From NCBI GenBank assembly GCA_041665525.1, contig JBAYIS010000014.1:20632-84631 (forward strand): a DNA stretch of 64,000 nt, read 5' to 3'. The notes beneath the pieces were generated by a model. The model was not told where the DNA came from. It did no database searches and worked only from the letters and a program-made list of their open reading frames with translations. The position numbers were made by a program, and so were the translations under genes. Origin of the DNA: UBA8401 sp041665525. Its GTDB lineage: Bacteria > Bacteroidota > Ignavibacteria > UBA10030 > UBA8401. Positions 42,897 to 51,266 of the stretch are shown here, one piece after another (positions within the stretch are counted from its first letter, which is position 1; each line of letters begins with the position of its first letter).

Positions 42897-44603
42897 ATGA
42901 CCCGTTTCCTGTTTATTCTTTTTTCCCTTTTCATTTCCTTCCTTTCCGCGCAGTCTTTGAAACACGAACTCCGCGCCGTCTGGCTCTCCACCGCCGGCGG
43001 CGACTGGCCGAAAACGACTGATGTTGCGGAACAACAACGTTCTTTGATAGAAATCTTCGACATGCTTCGCCGGAACAATTTTAACACGGTATTCTTACAA
43101 GTACGACCCCGCGGTAATGTGCTCTATCGATCGACGCACGAGCCATGGATTTCGCAGTTGACAGGCGTGATCGGAAAGGATCCCGGATATGATCCGCTGG
43201 CATTTGCCATCGAAGAAGCGCACAAACGGGGACTTGATCTGCATGCATGGTTCAATGTGACAAAAGTATGGGGTTCGGATCTGCTTCCGTCCAATCTTCA
43301 GCACGTTACTCGTGCTCACCGTGATTGGGTGAAACACTTCGAAAACGAATGGTGGTTGGATATGGGAATTCCTGCTGCCCGTGAATATACAGAGGACCTG
43401 GTGAAAGAACTCGTTCGAGCGTACGATATCGACGGGATCCATTTCGACTACATCCGGTATCCATCCGATAAATTTGAGGATTGGGGATCGTTCACTCAAT
43501 TCGGCGAAGGAGTGGAACGGGCGGAGTGGCGCAGAAACAATATCACAATGTTCGTTCGGAATGTGCACGGATTTATCCAAAGTGAAAAACCATGGATCAA
43601 AATCGGTTCCGCGCCGCTCGGCATCTATCAGTCCATCAACGGCGCCCAGTCATCCTTCAATGGATACTCAGGGGTATTCCAGGATTCACGCCGGTGGTTG
43701 CGCGAAGGGATTCACGACTATCTGACTCCACAGGTCTATTGGACGATTGGTGAGCAAAAGAATCCAAACGATCCCGATTTTTTTGCGCTCAGCAATGACT
43801 GGACAAGGGAAAATTATCAGCGGCATATCTATATCGGCATCGGAGCGTACCGGGAGAACATTCAGTCGGAAATCAGGGAACAGATCCGGATAACAAGAGA
43901 AGAAGGAGCGCAGGGGCAGGCATTTTTCCGATTTGATAATCTTTTCTCTTTTCTTGACCGGCTGGGGGAAGCATATCGATCGCCGGCACTTGTCCCGCCG
44001 ATGGTGTGGAAGGACTCGATCCCGCCAAATGCACCAATCGATATCACCGTATCAGTAGATCAGGGTGGCACAACCATTCGATGGAAAAATCCATCACCGG
44101 CTGCCGATACAGAAAAACCGTTCCGATATATTGTGTATAGGTCATTGGCAAAAAAAATCGATACGCGAAGAGGAGAAAATGTAATTGCGGTTCTGCCGGC
44201 ATCGGAGTTTTTTTTCAGGGATGAAACAACTGCGGGGAGCATATACTTCTATACCGTCGTCTCTGTCGATCGTGCCGGGAATGAAAGCGGTGAGCCGGTG
44301 ACAACAATTTCAGAGATCCAACGGCTGCTTGCCCGATATGAAAAACCGCGAACAGAGATTTCGATGCTTCAAAATCCTGCAAATGGCAGAACATATGTTT
44401 CCTATGAATTGCCCCAAAAAATGTTTGTAACATTATCGGTCCGGCATGGATCTGATACCCGGGAATCGTTGGTCGTGAATGAAACGAAGGAAGCAGGGAT
44501 TCACATTGTCAGCATCGATACGAAAGACCTTCCGTCTGGAATAATTGAATATCGTCTGAAAGCAGGAGATTCGACAATCGTTCGTTCAATGGAAAAAAAA
44601 TAA
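42897..44603 (+). CDS. GHL10 (DUF187) family glycoside hydrolase-like lipoprotein or secreted protein
   Basis: A 568-residue secreted protein with a signal peptide ending FLSAQ. The PF02638 catalytic-barrel signatures are present: ELRAVWLSTAGGDWP, NTVFLQVRPRGNVLYRS, DIDGIHFDYIRYP, and DYLTPQVYW. A fibronectin-III-like region follows (PPNAPIDITVSVDQGGTTIRWKNP... YTVVSVDRAGNESGEP). Family members cleave peptidoglycan-like or other glycans, substrate undecided. ATG 42897 is preferred over the adjacent TTG at 42894. A terminator overlaps the stop codon. Confidence 0.83.
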   Translation: MTRFLFILFSLFISFLSAQSLKHELRAVWLSTAGGDWPKTTDVAEQQRSLIEIFDMLRRNNFNTVFLQVRPRGNVLYRSTHEPWISQLTGVIGKDPGYDPLAFAIEEAHKRGLDLHAWFNVTKVWGSDLLPSNLQHVTRAHRDWVKHFENEWWLDMGIPAAREYTEDLVKELVRAYDIDGIHFDYIRYPSDKFEDWGSFTQFGEGVERAEWRRNNITMFVRNVHGFIQSEKPWIKIGSAPLGIYQSINGAQSSFNGYSGVFQDSRRWLREGIHDYLTPQVYWTIGEQKNPNDPDFFALSNDWTRENYQRHIYIGIGAYRENIQSEIREQIRITREEGAQGQAFFRFDNLFSFLDRLGEAYRSPALVPPMVWKDSIPPNAPIDITVSVDQGGTTIRWKNPSPAADTEKPFRYIVYRSLAKKIDTRRGENVIAVLPASEFFFRDETTAGSIYFYTVVSVDRAGNESGEPVTTISEIQRLLARYEKPRTEISMLQNPANGRTYVSYELPQKMFVTLSVRHGSDTRESLVVNETKEAGIHIVSIDTKDLPSGIIEYRLKAGDSTIVRSMEKK

Positions 44604-44632
44604 AGTCCGCATTATACGGACTTTATTTTTTT
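44602..44632 (+). terminator. Intrinsic terminator overlapping the GHL10 stop
   Basis: AAAGTCCG (44602-44609) and CGGACTTT (44617-44624), seven-base loop, then a T-rich tail. The stem begins within the TAA stop codon (44601-44603). Confidence 0.86.
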
Positions 44633-44654
44633 GATATTGCATAACATATTTGCC

Positions 44655-45047
44655 TTATTGCTGAGCAGTCGTTAAGGAATTAAGAATCGAACGGTAAAAC
44701 TCTTTTATTACTTCATTTTCTTCGCTTTCCAACGCATTTTCTACAGCAGTTCGGCCTTCAGTGCCGCCGACCGTAACAAGCGCCAGCGCAGCAGACATCT
44801 TCACATTCTCAACATTATCCTCGGTCAACAGCGATTTGAGTTCATCAACCGCTCCGGTCAAATTGTATTTCCGGATGTAATTTGCAGCACTGGTGACCAC
44901 TCCACTGTTGTCGGATTTCAAATTGGCTTTATAGTTTTCTTCGGCTTTTGACCAGTTGACTGACTCGCGGGTATCATTATTCGGTGCGGATGCGGAGAGG
45001 AACGAAACACCGAGCAGCACAACAAACAGCACATATAACTTTTTCAT
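44655..45047 (-). CDS. Small secreted HEAT-repeat-like protein
   Basis: A 130-residue protein with a signal peptide and helical repeats (VDELKSLLTEDNVENVKMSAALALVTVGGTEGR). The start at 45047 has a perfect AGGAGG site. It shares the pattern L(K/R)SDN.GV(V/I) and the same overall shape with 52696-53121. No enzyme motif is visible; periplasmic. Confidence 0.65.
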   Translation of the reverse strand: MKKLYVLFVVLLGVSFLSASAPNNDTRESVNWSKAEENYKANLKSDNSGVVTSAANYIRKYNLTGAVDELKSLLTEDNVENVKMSAALALVTVGGTEGRTAVENALESEENEVIKEFYRSILNSLTTAQQ

Positions 45048-45262
45048 AACTCCTCCTAAGGTAGATTTGGTAAGTGTGATCTCGGTGGGTGGATATACAA
45101 ACGGGATGGCGGAGGAAAAGTTTCTTAAAAAATGTAGAAATATTTTTCCGTCGTCTATTGAATGCAATGTACGGTTCAAGTGCTGAAGATGAATGTTTAT
45201 TCTCTATTGGGTCTGATACTCCGAGGCTAGTCCAAAGGGCTCCTTCGGAGAGGCGAGGATGC

Positions 45263-45820
45263 TTATTGCATCGCCTGTTGGAGGGTCAGTTCCCTCCATT
45301 CACCGGGCAGCAAAGTACCGATGCCGTTGGTTCCGATAGCGACCCGTACAAGCCGAAGTGTCGGATGTCCGACCGCGGCGGTCATTTTTCGGACCTGGCG
45401 GTTTCGTCCTTCATGGAGGACGATTTTCAGCCATGCAGTCGGTACGGTCTTTCGGTGCCGGATCGGAACGGTGCGAGCGGGTAGTGAGGGTTCTTCGGAA
45501 AGAAGTTCGATTTGCGCCGGCCTGGTCTTTTTTCCTTCGATCACCACACCATTGCGAAGCTGTTCCAGCATTGAACCGTCTGGGATACGCTCGATCTGGA
45601 CGAGATATGTTTTGGGATGTGAGAATCCCGGATCGGTCAGTGTATGCTTTACTTTGTTGTCATTCGTCAACAACAGCAATCCTTCGCTGTCGTAATCCAA
45701 TCTGCCAACCGGATAAATATCTTTCGGCAGGGTCAAAAAATCCTTTAATGTCTGCTTTCCCGGTTCGGGAGAGAATTGCGAGAGGACGGCGAAAGGTTTA
45801 TAGAAAAGAATATATCTCAT
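45263..45820 (-). CDS. rluE: 23S rRNA pseudouridine synthase, RluE type
   Basis: A 185-residue RsuA/RluE-family enzyme without the N-terminal S4 domain. It carries YILFYKPFAVLSQFSP, the catalytic Asp in GRLDYDSEGLLLLTND, and GRNRQVRKMTAAVGHPTLRLVR. RluE forms pseudouridine 2457 of 23S rRNA. Assignment to RluE rather than another member rests on size and the missing S4 domain. Confidence 0.86.
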   Translation of the reverse strand: MRYILFYKPFAVLSQFSPEPGKQTLKDFLTLPKDIYPVGRLDYDSEGLLLLTNDNKVKHTLTDPGFSHPKTYLVQIERIPDGSMLEQLRNGVVIEGKKTRPAQIELLSEEPSLPARTVPIRHRKTVPTAWLKIVLHEGRNRQVRKMTAAVGHPTLRLVRVAIGTNGIGTLLPGEWRELTLQQAMQ

Positions 45821-45904
45821 TTAACTATTGCCGGAATTCAAGATTTTTTACGCTCCAAATTATTAACTTCTACACTAATATTATCTTTCCATATCGAATG
45901 TTAA

Positions 45905-46615
45905 TCATTTAAAACCCATCGCACTATTCAAAAAGTCCACCAACGGTGCGAGTTCTTTACAGTATTTTGCAATAAGGGATGAGAACTCCTTTTTACGGCA
46001 GACGTCATCCTTCAGATCCAGTCCGGTGAAGAACTGTTTCATTTTCAGCCATTCGATCATCGGATGATTCGGCTCGAATCCTTTCGGCGGTCGGATCAGC
46101 TTCTCTCCGCTGATAACGGGGAAGGTCTTGATGAAGGACGGTTTATTGATGATTGCCAGGAATTCTTTCGACCGTTCAGCGATAGCTTTCCGAATCTTTT
46201 TCAGCTGATCATTGTCCGGCATGTAGATACCTCCGCCGATGAAGACCTCACCCGGTGCAATCTGCAAGTAATATCCAGATCCTTCGAAACCCTTCGGTTT
46301 TCCCCGCAGGACAAAGTGAGCGGCCATATGTGTTTTATAAGGTGTTTTGTCCTTGCTGAAGCGAGTATCCCGATAGATCCGAAACATTGAGCGCTTCGGG
46401 TGGATATCGAACTGCGGAGCAAAATCAACGAAGTGCGGCTGCATGGATGCAATGAAGCACTGCATCGGAAATTTGATGTACTCTTCGTATTCACTTTTAT
46501 GCGAGTGGAACCAGTCGCGGTTGTTATTCTTTTTCAGCCTCTTTAAAAATAATAAGCTTTCATCGGGAAAGCCTTCAAATGGAGGAAAATGTTGTTCATC
46601 TAATTCCCTAAGCAT
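45905..46615 (-). CDS. DUF2461 family protein
   Basis: A 236-residue protein with FLKRLKKNNNRDWFHSHKSEYEEY near the start, FRIYRDTRFSKDKTPYKTHMAAHF, and GSGYYLQIAPGEVFIGGGIY, the signature of the DUF2461/TIGR02453 family. The function of the family is unsettled. Single gene. Confidence 0.8.
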   Translation of the reverse strand: MLRELDEQHFPPFEGFPDESLLFLKRLKKNNNRDWFHSHKSEYEEYIKFPMQCFIASMQPHFVDFAPQFDIHPKRSMFRIYRDTRFSKDKTPYKTHMAAHFVLRGKPKGFEGSGYYLQIAPGEVFIGGGIYMPDNDQLKKIRKAIAERSKEFLAIINKPSFIKTFPVISGEKLIRPPKGFEPNHPMIEWLKMKQFFTGLDLKDDVCRKKEFSSLIAKYCKELAPLVDFLNSAMGFK

Positions 46616-46673
46616 AGTGTCTCCCGTGGAAATCCAGCCGGTAGTGATCCGGTCGAAGGTGTTAGAATATTAC

Positions 46674-48755
46674 TCAAGCAGAGACCGGAAGTGTTATGAT
46701 AACGGTGGTACCCTTGTGCAGTTCGCTTTCGATTGCAATGGTACCGCCGTGGAGCTGTGCGCATTGCTGAGCAATGGTCAGTCCCAGTCCGGTGCCATAG
46801 ATGCCGCTGACATTTGAAGCGCGGAAGAACGAGGAGAAGAGATGCTTTTGTTCTGCTGCTGGGATGCCGATCCCCTGATCGTAGATCGTGATTACACATA
46901 CGCCATCGTGCTGTTCGATGCTCGCTTTCACTTCAGTCGTATCTCGGGAATATTTAAATGCATTTGACAGCACCTGAGTGACGATGGTCCTCAGTAATGT
47001 TTCATCCAGCGGTACTGCGGAGATGTTCCCTTGTTCTGTAAGGATGAAATGATGGTGCGATTCAAGATCAGCGGTCAGTTCGCGTGCTGTGGATTGCATG
47101 ACCGATTCCAGGTCGACCGGGGTGCGGTTTACCGTGTACGATTCCGTTGCAGCGCGTGTGGTAAAAGTAACATCGCGGACCAGTTCAATCATCTGCCGAA
47201 TTGATTCGTTAATACGCAGAAAGGAGTGATACCGCCGTTCGTCGCTCCATTTATCGAGGAAACGTTCGAGCAGTTCGGTATTCGTTGCGATGGTTACCAG
47301 CGAAGTGCGCAATTGATTGCTCACCATGCCGATGAAACGGGATTTCAGATCGAGTAATTCCTGTTCCCGCTGTTGTGCCGCAGCGAAATGTTTCTTGGAA
47401 TCCTTTTCCACAGTCCGATCGACGATGAACCCGGCATATTTTACAGTTTCGCTGTTCGGCTGAATTGCGGTAAAACTCACGGTAGCGGTGATCGGATCGT
47501 TGGTCGCGGCGATGATCCGCGTCTCTCCCTGGAACTGTTCCGCACGATTCTCGGTATTTTTCCATTGTTCCTCGTAAAAATTCCGATCTTCTTCAGGAAA
47601 GAGCCGTGAAAAATGCTGTTCGCTCAATTCATTCATTCCAAATCCGATCAATTCTTCTAATGCACGGTTGCAGTATTCACAGGTTCCGTTCTCATTCACG
47701 ACAACAACCGGAAGCGGAATGTGGCGGAGAATATTGTGAATGCTTTGTTCCGCAGCGGTCAGATCATCTGTACGGCGTGCGAGTTCTTTCTGTACCGAAT
47801 TGACGGCAGCTGCTAACGCCTCGTTCTTCTGTTCCAATTCCCCGATGAGAGTGTACAATTTTTGTTTACTTTCCTGCAGGGCATGTTCTGTCGCTTCGCG
47901 AATTCGGGTTTGTTCCTTTAGTAATTCCGATGTTGTTTCAAGGTCCTGTTTTGTGGCGGAAAGATAAAGTTCTGCCTCGGAGAGTTTTCGCTGATACTGC
48001 TGTTCCTTCGCGGAAAATTCTGAGGTGAGTGCTTCCCGGGATGTGACCACTAATGTGTTGGCGGTATGCGCTTCCCTCAGATCGTGCTGAAGTTGTTGTA
48101 ATTGCCGCTCCAGTTCGAGAATCTTTTGCAATGATTCTGCCGCGGCCAATTTTTGCGTAGCGAGCACCTGCTGCTGCATTTCATTCGTCCGTTGAAGTTC
48201 CATAGTTTGCCCGCCGAGCGTGGTAAGCAACATTTCTTTTTCTTGCAGAGATTGTTCAACTTTTGAACGCAGTTCCTGCTGCTGCTGTAGTTCGGCTGAC
48301 ACCGATTGTAATGTCTGTTCTTTCGAAGAGACGTCAGCATTCAGCGATGAGGTTTTCGACGTTTCTTCGGAAATCTTCATTTTGAATTCGGATAACTGCC
48401 GTTCGACGGCTGTCAGTTCCTGTTCCAGCGAAGTGCGCTGTGTTGTTTCGTGCTGCAGCTGCGCTGCGAGGGATTGAATCTGCTTATCTTTCGTCAGTAC
48501 TTCTGTACTAAGCGATGCTGCGGTAGTCTCTTGCTGTGAGATTCGTTGTTTTATTTCCGCAATGTGCTGGTCTTTTTCCTTCACGGCCGCATCCAGACGC
48601 TGTTTTTCGGATGCGAGGTGCAGTTCATTATTTCTCAACGCATATGTCTTTTCCTGTTCTTCCTCCAGCAGGCGAGCAAATCGCTTTCTCATCGTATAAT
48701 ACGATAACCCCGATATGCCTGCGATGATAAAAAAAGAATAGATGATGAGTTCCAT
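46674..48755 (-). CDS. PAS-containing histidine-kinase-like protein lacking the phospho-acceptor histidine
   Basis: A 693-residue protein. N-terminal transmembrane anchor (about 3-21), a long coiled coil (about 30-335), a PAS domain (about 340-450, IPLPVVVVNENGTCEYCNRALEELIGF), a HisKA-like helix and a complete HATPase domain with N598 in VLSNAFKYS, DQGIGIP (626-632) and GTGLGL (654-659). The H-box, normally S-H-E-L-R-T-P, reads VSNQLRTSLVT, with Asn480 in place of His and Ser in place of Pro. It cannot autophosphorylate in the standard way. Preceded on the same strand by a SnoaL-like gene eight bases away. Confidence 0.85.
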   Translation of the reverse strand: MELIIYSFFIIAGISGLSYYTMRKRFARLLEEEQEKTYALRNNELHLASEKQRLDAAVKEKDQHIAEIKQRISQQETTAASLSTEVLTKDKQIQSLAAQLQHETTQRTSLEQELTAVERQLSEFKMKISEETSKTSSLNADVSSKEQTLQSVSAELQQQQELRSKVEQSLQEKEMLLTTLGGQTMELQRTNEMQQQVLATQKLAAAESLQKILELERQLQQLQHDLREAHTANTLVVTSREALTSEFSAKEQQYQRKLSEAELYLSATKQDLETTSELLKEQTRIREATEHALQESKQKLYTLIGELEQKNEALAAAVNSVQKELARRTDDLTAAEQSIHNILRHIPLPVVVVNENGTCEYCNRALEELIGFGMNELSEQHFSRLFPEEDRNFYEEQWKNTENRAEQFQGETRIIAATNDPITATVSFTAIQPNSETVKYAGFIVDRTVEKDSKKHFAAAQQREQELLDLKSRFIGMVSNQLRTSLVTIATNTELLERFLDKWSDERRYHSFLRINESIRQMIELVRDVTFTTRAATESYTVNRTPVDLESVMQSTARELTADLESHHHFILTEQGNISAVPLDETLLRTIVTQVLSNAFKYSRDTTEVKASIEQHDGVCVITIYDQGIGIPAAEQKHLFSSFFRASNVSGIYGTGLGLTIAQQCAQLHGGTIAIESELHKGTTVIITLPVSA

Positions 48756-48763
48756 TGCTGCTG

Positions 48764-49213
48764 TTAATTTCCTGACGATGTATGATCATGGACGATGCGC
48801 CAGCCGTCCGCACTCTTTTTGAAGAGAAGGGTGAACAAACCCCACGGTTCATCCTTCTCCCGTTTCAATCTCCACGTACCGAAAACAACGGCAGCATCGT
48901 TTGAAATGCTATCGATCGTGATATTCGTAAAGCTTAATGTTCCCATTCTTTCACGTGTCGGATATCCCTTCCGATATCGTTCCAACATCGTTTTCCACCC
49001 ATAAGTGACAGAGCCGCCGGAAGCAAACCGGAGAGAATCGGAAACAACATATCCCCGCATGAAGGATTCAATATTACCGCTATTCCATCCATCAATTTGC
49101 TGACGAATGACAACAAGAATTTGCTGCTGCATGGATGTATTTCCCGGAACTGATTGTCCAAACGCCGAACAGCACGTACAATACCAGAGACACAGTGTCA
49201 CAAGCGGTTTCAT
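48764..49213 (-). CDS. Secreted SnoaL/NTF2-like protein
   Basis: A 149-residue protein with a signal peptide (MKPLVTLCLWYCTCCSAFGQ) and an NTF2/DUF4440 fold pattern (IDGWNSGNIESFMRGY...LRFASGGSVTYGW...GTWRLKREKDEPWGLFTLLFKKSADGWRIVHDH). Such proteins are ligand-binding or simple enzymes. Start at 49213 fits the signal peptide; an in-frame extension to 49348 does not. Confidence 0.7.
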   Translation of the reverse strand: MKPLVTLCLWYCTCCSAFGQSVPGNTSMQQQILVVIRQQIDGWNSGNIESFMRGYVVSDSLRFASGGSVTYGWKTMLERYRKGYPTRERMGTLSFTNITIDSISNDAAVVFGTWRLKREKDEPWGLFTLLFKKSADGWRIVHDHTSSGN

Positions 49214-49322
49214 TACCCGCCAAGATAAGAAAAACTTTTTACAATAAATCGGGAAAAAATCAGAACGTGAACCACCCGGCTGTCGATGCTCTGGAACCGG
49301 GACTCGCTCGAACGGTTCAGAT

Positions 49323-49706
49323 TTAATTGGCCATGGCGCGAAGGACAAAGCGGGGGATATTGATCTTAAACGTTTCGCCAGAGTTTCGTTTCATCATGTA
49401 TGTCCCCTCCATGAATCCTTCCATTGATTCCAGGATGCAGAAACTGTTGTAACTGTGCGACGCACCGGAAGCAATCACGGGCTGCTTGCCGATGACCCCC
49501 TCGCCTTCCACTTCCTCCACTTTACCTGTATCATCGGTAATGAACCAGTGCCGGCGCAATAACTGCACCGTATCCAGTCCAAGATTTTCAATCGTAATGA
49601 AATAGGCGAAGACAAATTTCCGGGAAATAACGTTCGATTCCGATTCGAGATAGAGGGGACGGACGGAAACTTTAATGTTGTTCGTTATTTCGGTGAAGAT
49701 CGTCAT
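49323..49706 (-). CDS. apaG: ApaG protein
   Basis: A 127-residue protein of the ApaG fold (VSVRPLYLESESNVISRKFVFAY, LLRRHWFITDDTGKVEEVEGEGVIGKQPVI, FMEGTYMMKRNSGETFKINIPRF). ApaG-like domains form a fibronectin-III-type sandwich; the biochemical role is undefined. Confidence 0.92.
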   Translation of the reverse strand: MTIFTEITNNIKVSVRPLYLESESNVISRKFVFAYFITIENLGLDTVQLLRRHWFITDDTGKVEEVEGEGVIGKQPVIASGASHSYNSFCILESMEGFMEGTYMMKRNSGETFKINIPRFVLRAMAN

Positions 49707-49718
49707 GAGGTAATATAC

Positions 49719-50087
49719 TCACTTCTTCGTGAACAATCCGTACGACCAGGTAATGAGGATTACTGCGAATCCTGCTCCGGCCGCATCCAATGACTGGTAC
49801 CATGAAGCGATCGCCATTGCGGCCAATCCGGCAAGCCGGATGAATTCAACGGTTTTATTATAGATTCGCTTATGGTATCTGCCGAAAGCGGAATTTTTGA
49901 TCCGTTCGAGATTGGCGAATCGAACGATGGTCAAGGAGACGAATAAGGAAGGGATAAATGCCACGATCAGTGCGCCGACCACATCATGCTGCCAGAAAAA
50001 GTAACATGCGCCGAATGCGGTGCTTACATCTGTGATCAGCCGGGCAGGATGAATTTGTTGATAAAGATTTTTTTCCAGAAGATTCAT
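49719..50087 (-). CDS. Small hypothetical membrane protein
   Basis: A 122-residue protein with about three hydrophobic helices (DVSTAFGACYFFWQ; VVGALIVAFIPSLFVSLTIV; AAMAIASWYQSL... VILITWSYGLF). No family recognised. It follows the glycosyltransferase at 50109-51242 by 21 bases and may belong to that unit. Confidence 0.6.
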   Translation of the reverse strand: MNLLEKNLYQQIHPARLITDVSTAFGACYFFWQHDVVGALIVAFIPSLFVSLTIVRFANLERIKNSAFGRYHKRIYNKTVEFIRLAGLAAMAIASWYQSLDAAGAGFAVILITWSYGLFTKK

Positions 50088-50108
50088 ATATTTGTCTTTT
50101 ATGGATCG

Positions 50109-51242
50109 TTATACGTTCAAAAAATATTCACCAACGTCCCGCGTACCGTTACGCATTGATAGCTGATCAAGGTTTCTGCGGTACATTCCGTATGCTTCGC
50201 CTTTCGTGCTGAGAGTACGAATGATCTCCGGAAGTTTGGCGATATTCCTTTCGAAGATTCCCAGCCGGCGGTCACGGACGAATTCCATATTGCCCAGTTC
50301 CTGTTCCCAAAGATAGTCAATAATCACCGGAATCTTTTTCATCATCAAGATTTCCATGATGGTAGAGGCGCCGCATTTGGTGATGACGATATCGGCTATG
50401 TTCAATAGTTCATAGACGAAATCGACGAAGCCATAGACCACCAACTCAGGATAGCGACGCTTCAATTCCGTCGCTTGCTGTAATAATTCTTCATTCTTTC
50501 CGCAGACGATCGCAATTTGCACAGGCAGGGAGGCGGAAAGAAGGTGTTCCAGAATCCTTCTTCCATGAGGTATACCGTCGCCGCCGCCAATGATCAACAC
50601 CAGCGGTTTTGCCGCATCCACTCCAAGCCGTGATCGTGCCGCCGCGGCCGATTCCGGCGAAAGGGGTTGCGAGAATTTTTCATCAATGATGAACGGAAAT
50701 ATCTTCAATGAACTTTCCGGAATTTTTCGCGACAAACAATGTTCTCTCAAGCGTTCACTGAAGAGCACATACTGTTGGTCCTTTCGCTGAAACCACAAGG
50801 GATGAGCAGTGAAGGGATCGGTGACCACCGTAATAACAGGAATATCCAATTCCAGTTCTTTCAAAATCTGATAGACCGGTGTGATCAACAAAAAATGAAA
50901 AACGAAAATTTTTGACGGACGCCGTTCCGTAATAGTTTTCCGGATAAACGGTTTGATGAAATAATTCGCTGCCACCACATTGAAATATCCAACAGGGGGA
51001 AATTTATTGGTTGCATACAGGAATTCGTAATACCATTTCGCTTTTGCCTGAAGCATTCGGTATCCATCCTCGATGATATATCGGGCGAATGGATGCGATT
51101 CCACTAATCCGTCTATCAGTACCGGATCGATGCGTTCACCGTGCTGTTGGGACAAGTACTGTGCCACGGAGCGCGCCGGTGCCAGATGTCCGCCGCCAGT
51201 CCGCAAATAGAAGAAGAGATATTTTTGTTTTTCCGTATTCAT
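50109..51242 (-). CDS. MGDG-synthase-like (GT28) glycosyltransferase
   Basis: A 377-residue GT-B protein. The N-terminal acceptor domain has LRTGGGHLAPARSVAQYL (MGDG_synth pattern). The C-terminal donor domain has LVLIIGGGDGIPHGRRI and IVITKCGASTIMEILMMKKIPVI, the MurG-like sugar-nucleotide loop. Enzymes of this type transfer a hexose to diacylglycerol or a related lipid. It lies 24 bases downstream of a related gene on the same strand. Confidence 0.78.
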   Translation of the reverse strand: MNTEKQKYLFFYLRTGGGHLAPARSVAQYLSQQHGERIDPVLIDGLVESHPFARYIIEDGYRMLQAKAKWYYEFLYATNKFPPVGYFNVVAANYFIKPFIRKTITERRPSKIFVFHFLLITPVYQILKELELDIPVITVVTDPFTAHPLWFQRKDQQYVLFSERLREHCLSRKIPESSLKIFPFIIDEKFSQPLSPESAAAARSRLGVDAAKPLVLIIGGGDGIPHGRRILEHLLSASLPVQIAIVCGKNEELLQQATELKRRYPELVVYGFVDFVYELLNIADIVITKCGASTIMEILMMKKIPVIIDYLWEQELGNMEFVRDRRLGIFERNIAKLPEIIRTLSTKGEAYGMYRRNLDQLSMRNGTRDVGEYFLNV

Positions 51243-51266
51243 TCTTTCAGATGTCCTTCAAGACAT

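Noticed and set aside
45225..45256. Hairpin CTCCGAGG...CCTTCGGAG after rluE
   Set aside because: Imperfect stem and no T run; too weak to call a terminator.
49214..49348. Longer N-terminus for the SnoaL-like gene
   Set aside because: The extension would precede a clear signal peptide at 49213 and overlaps the apaG stop region.
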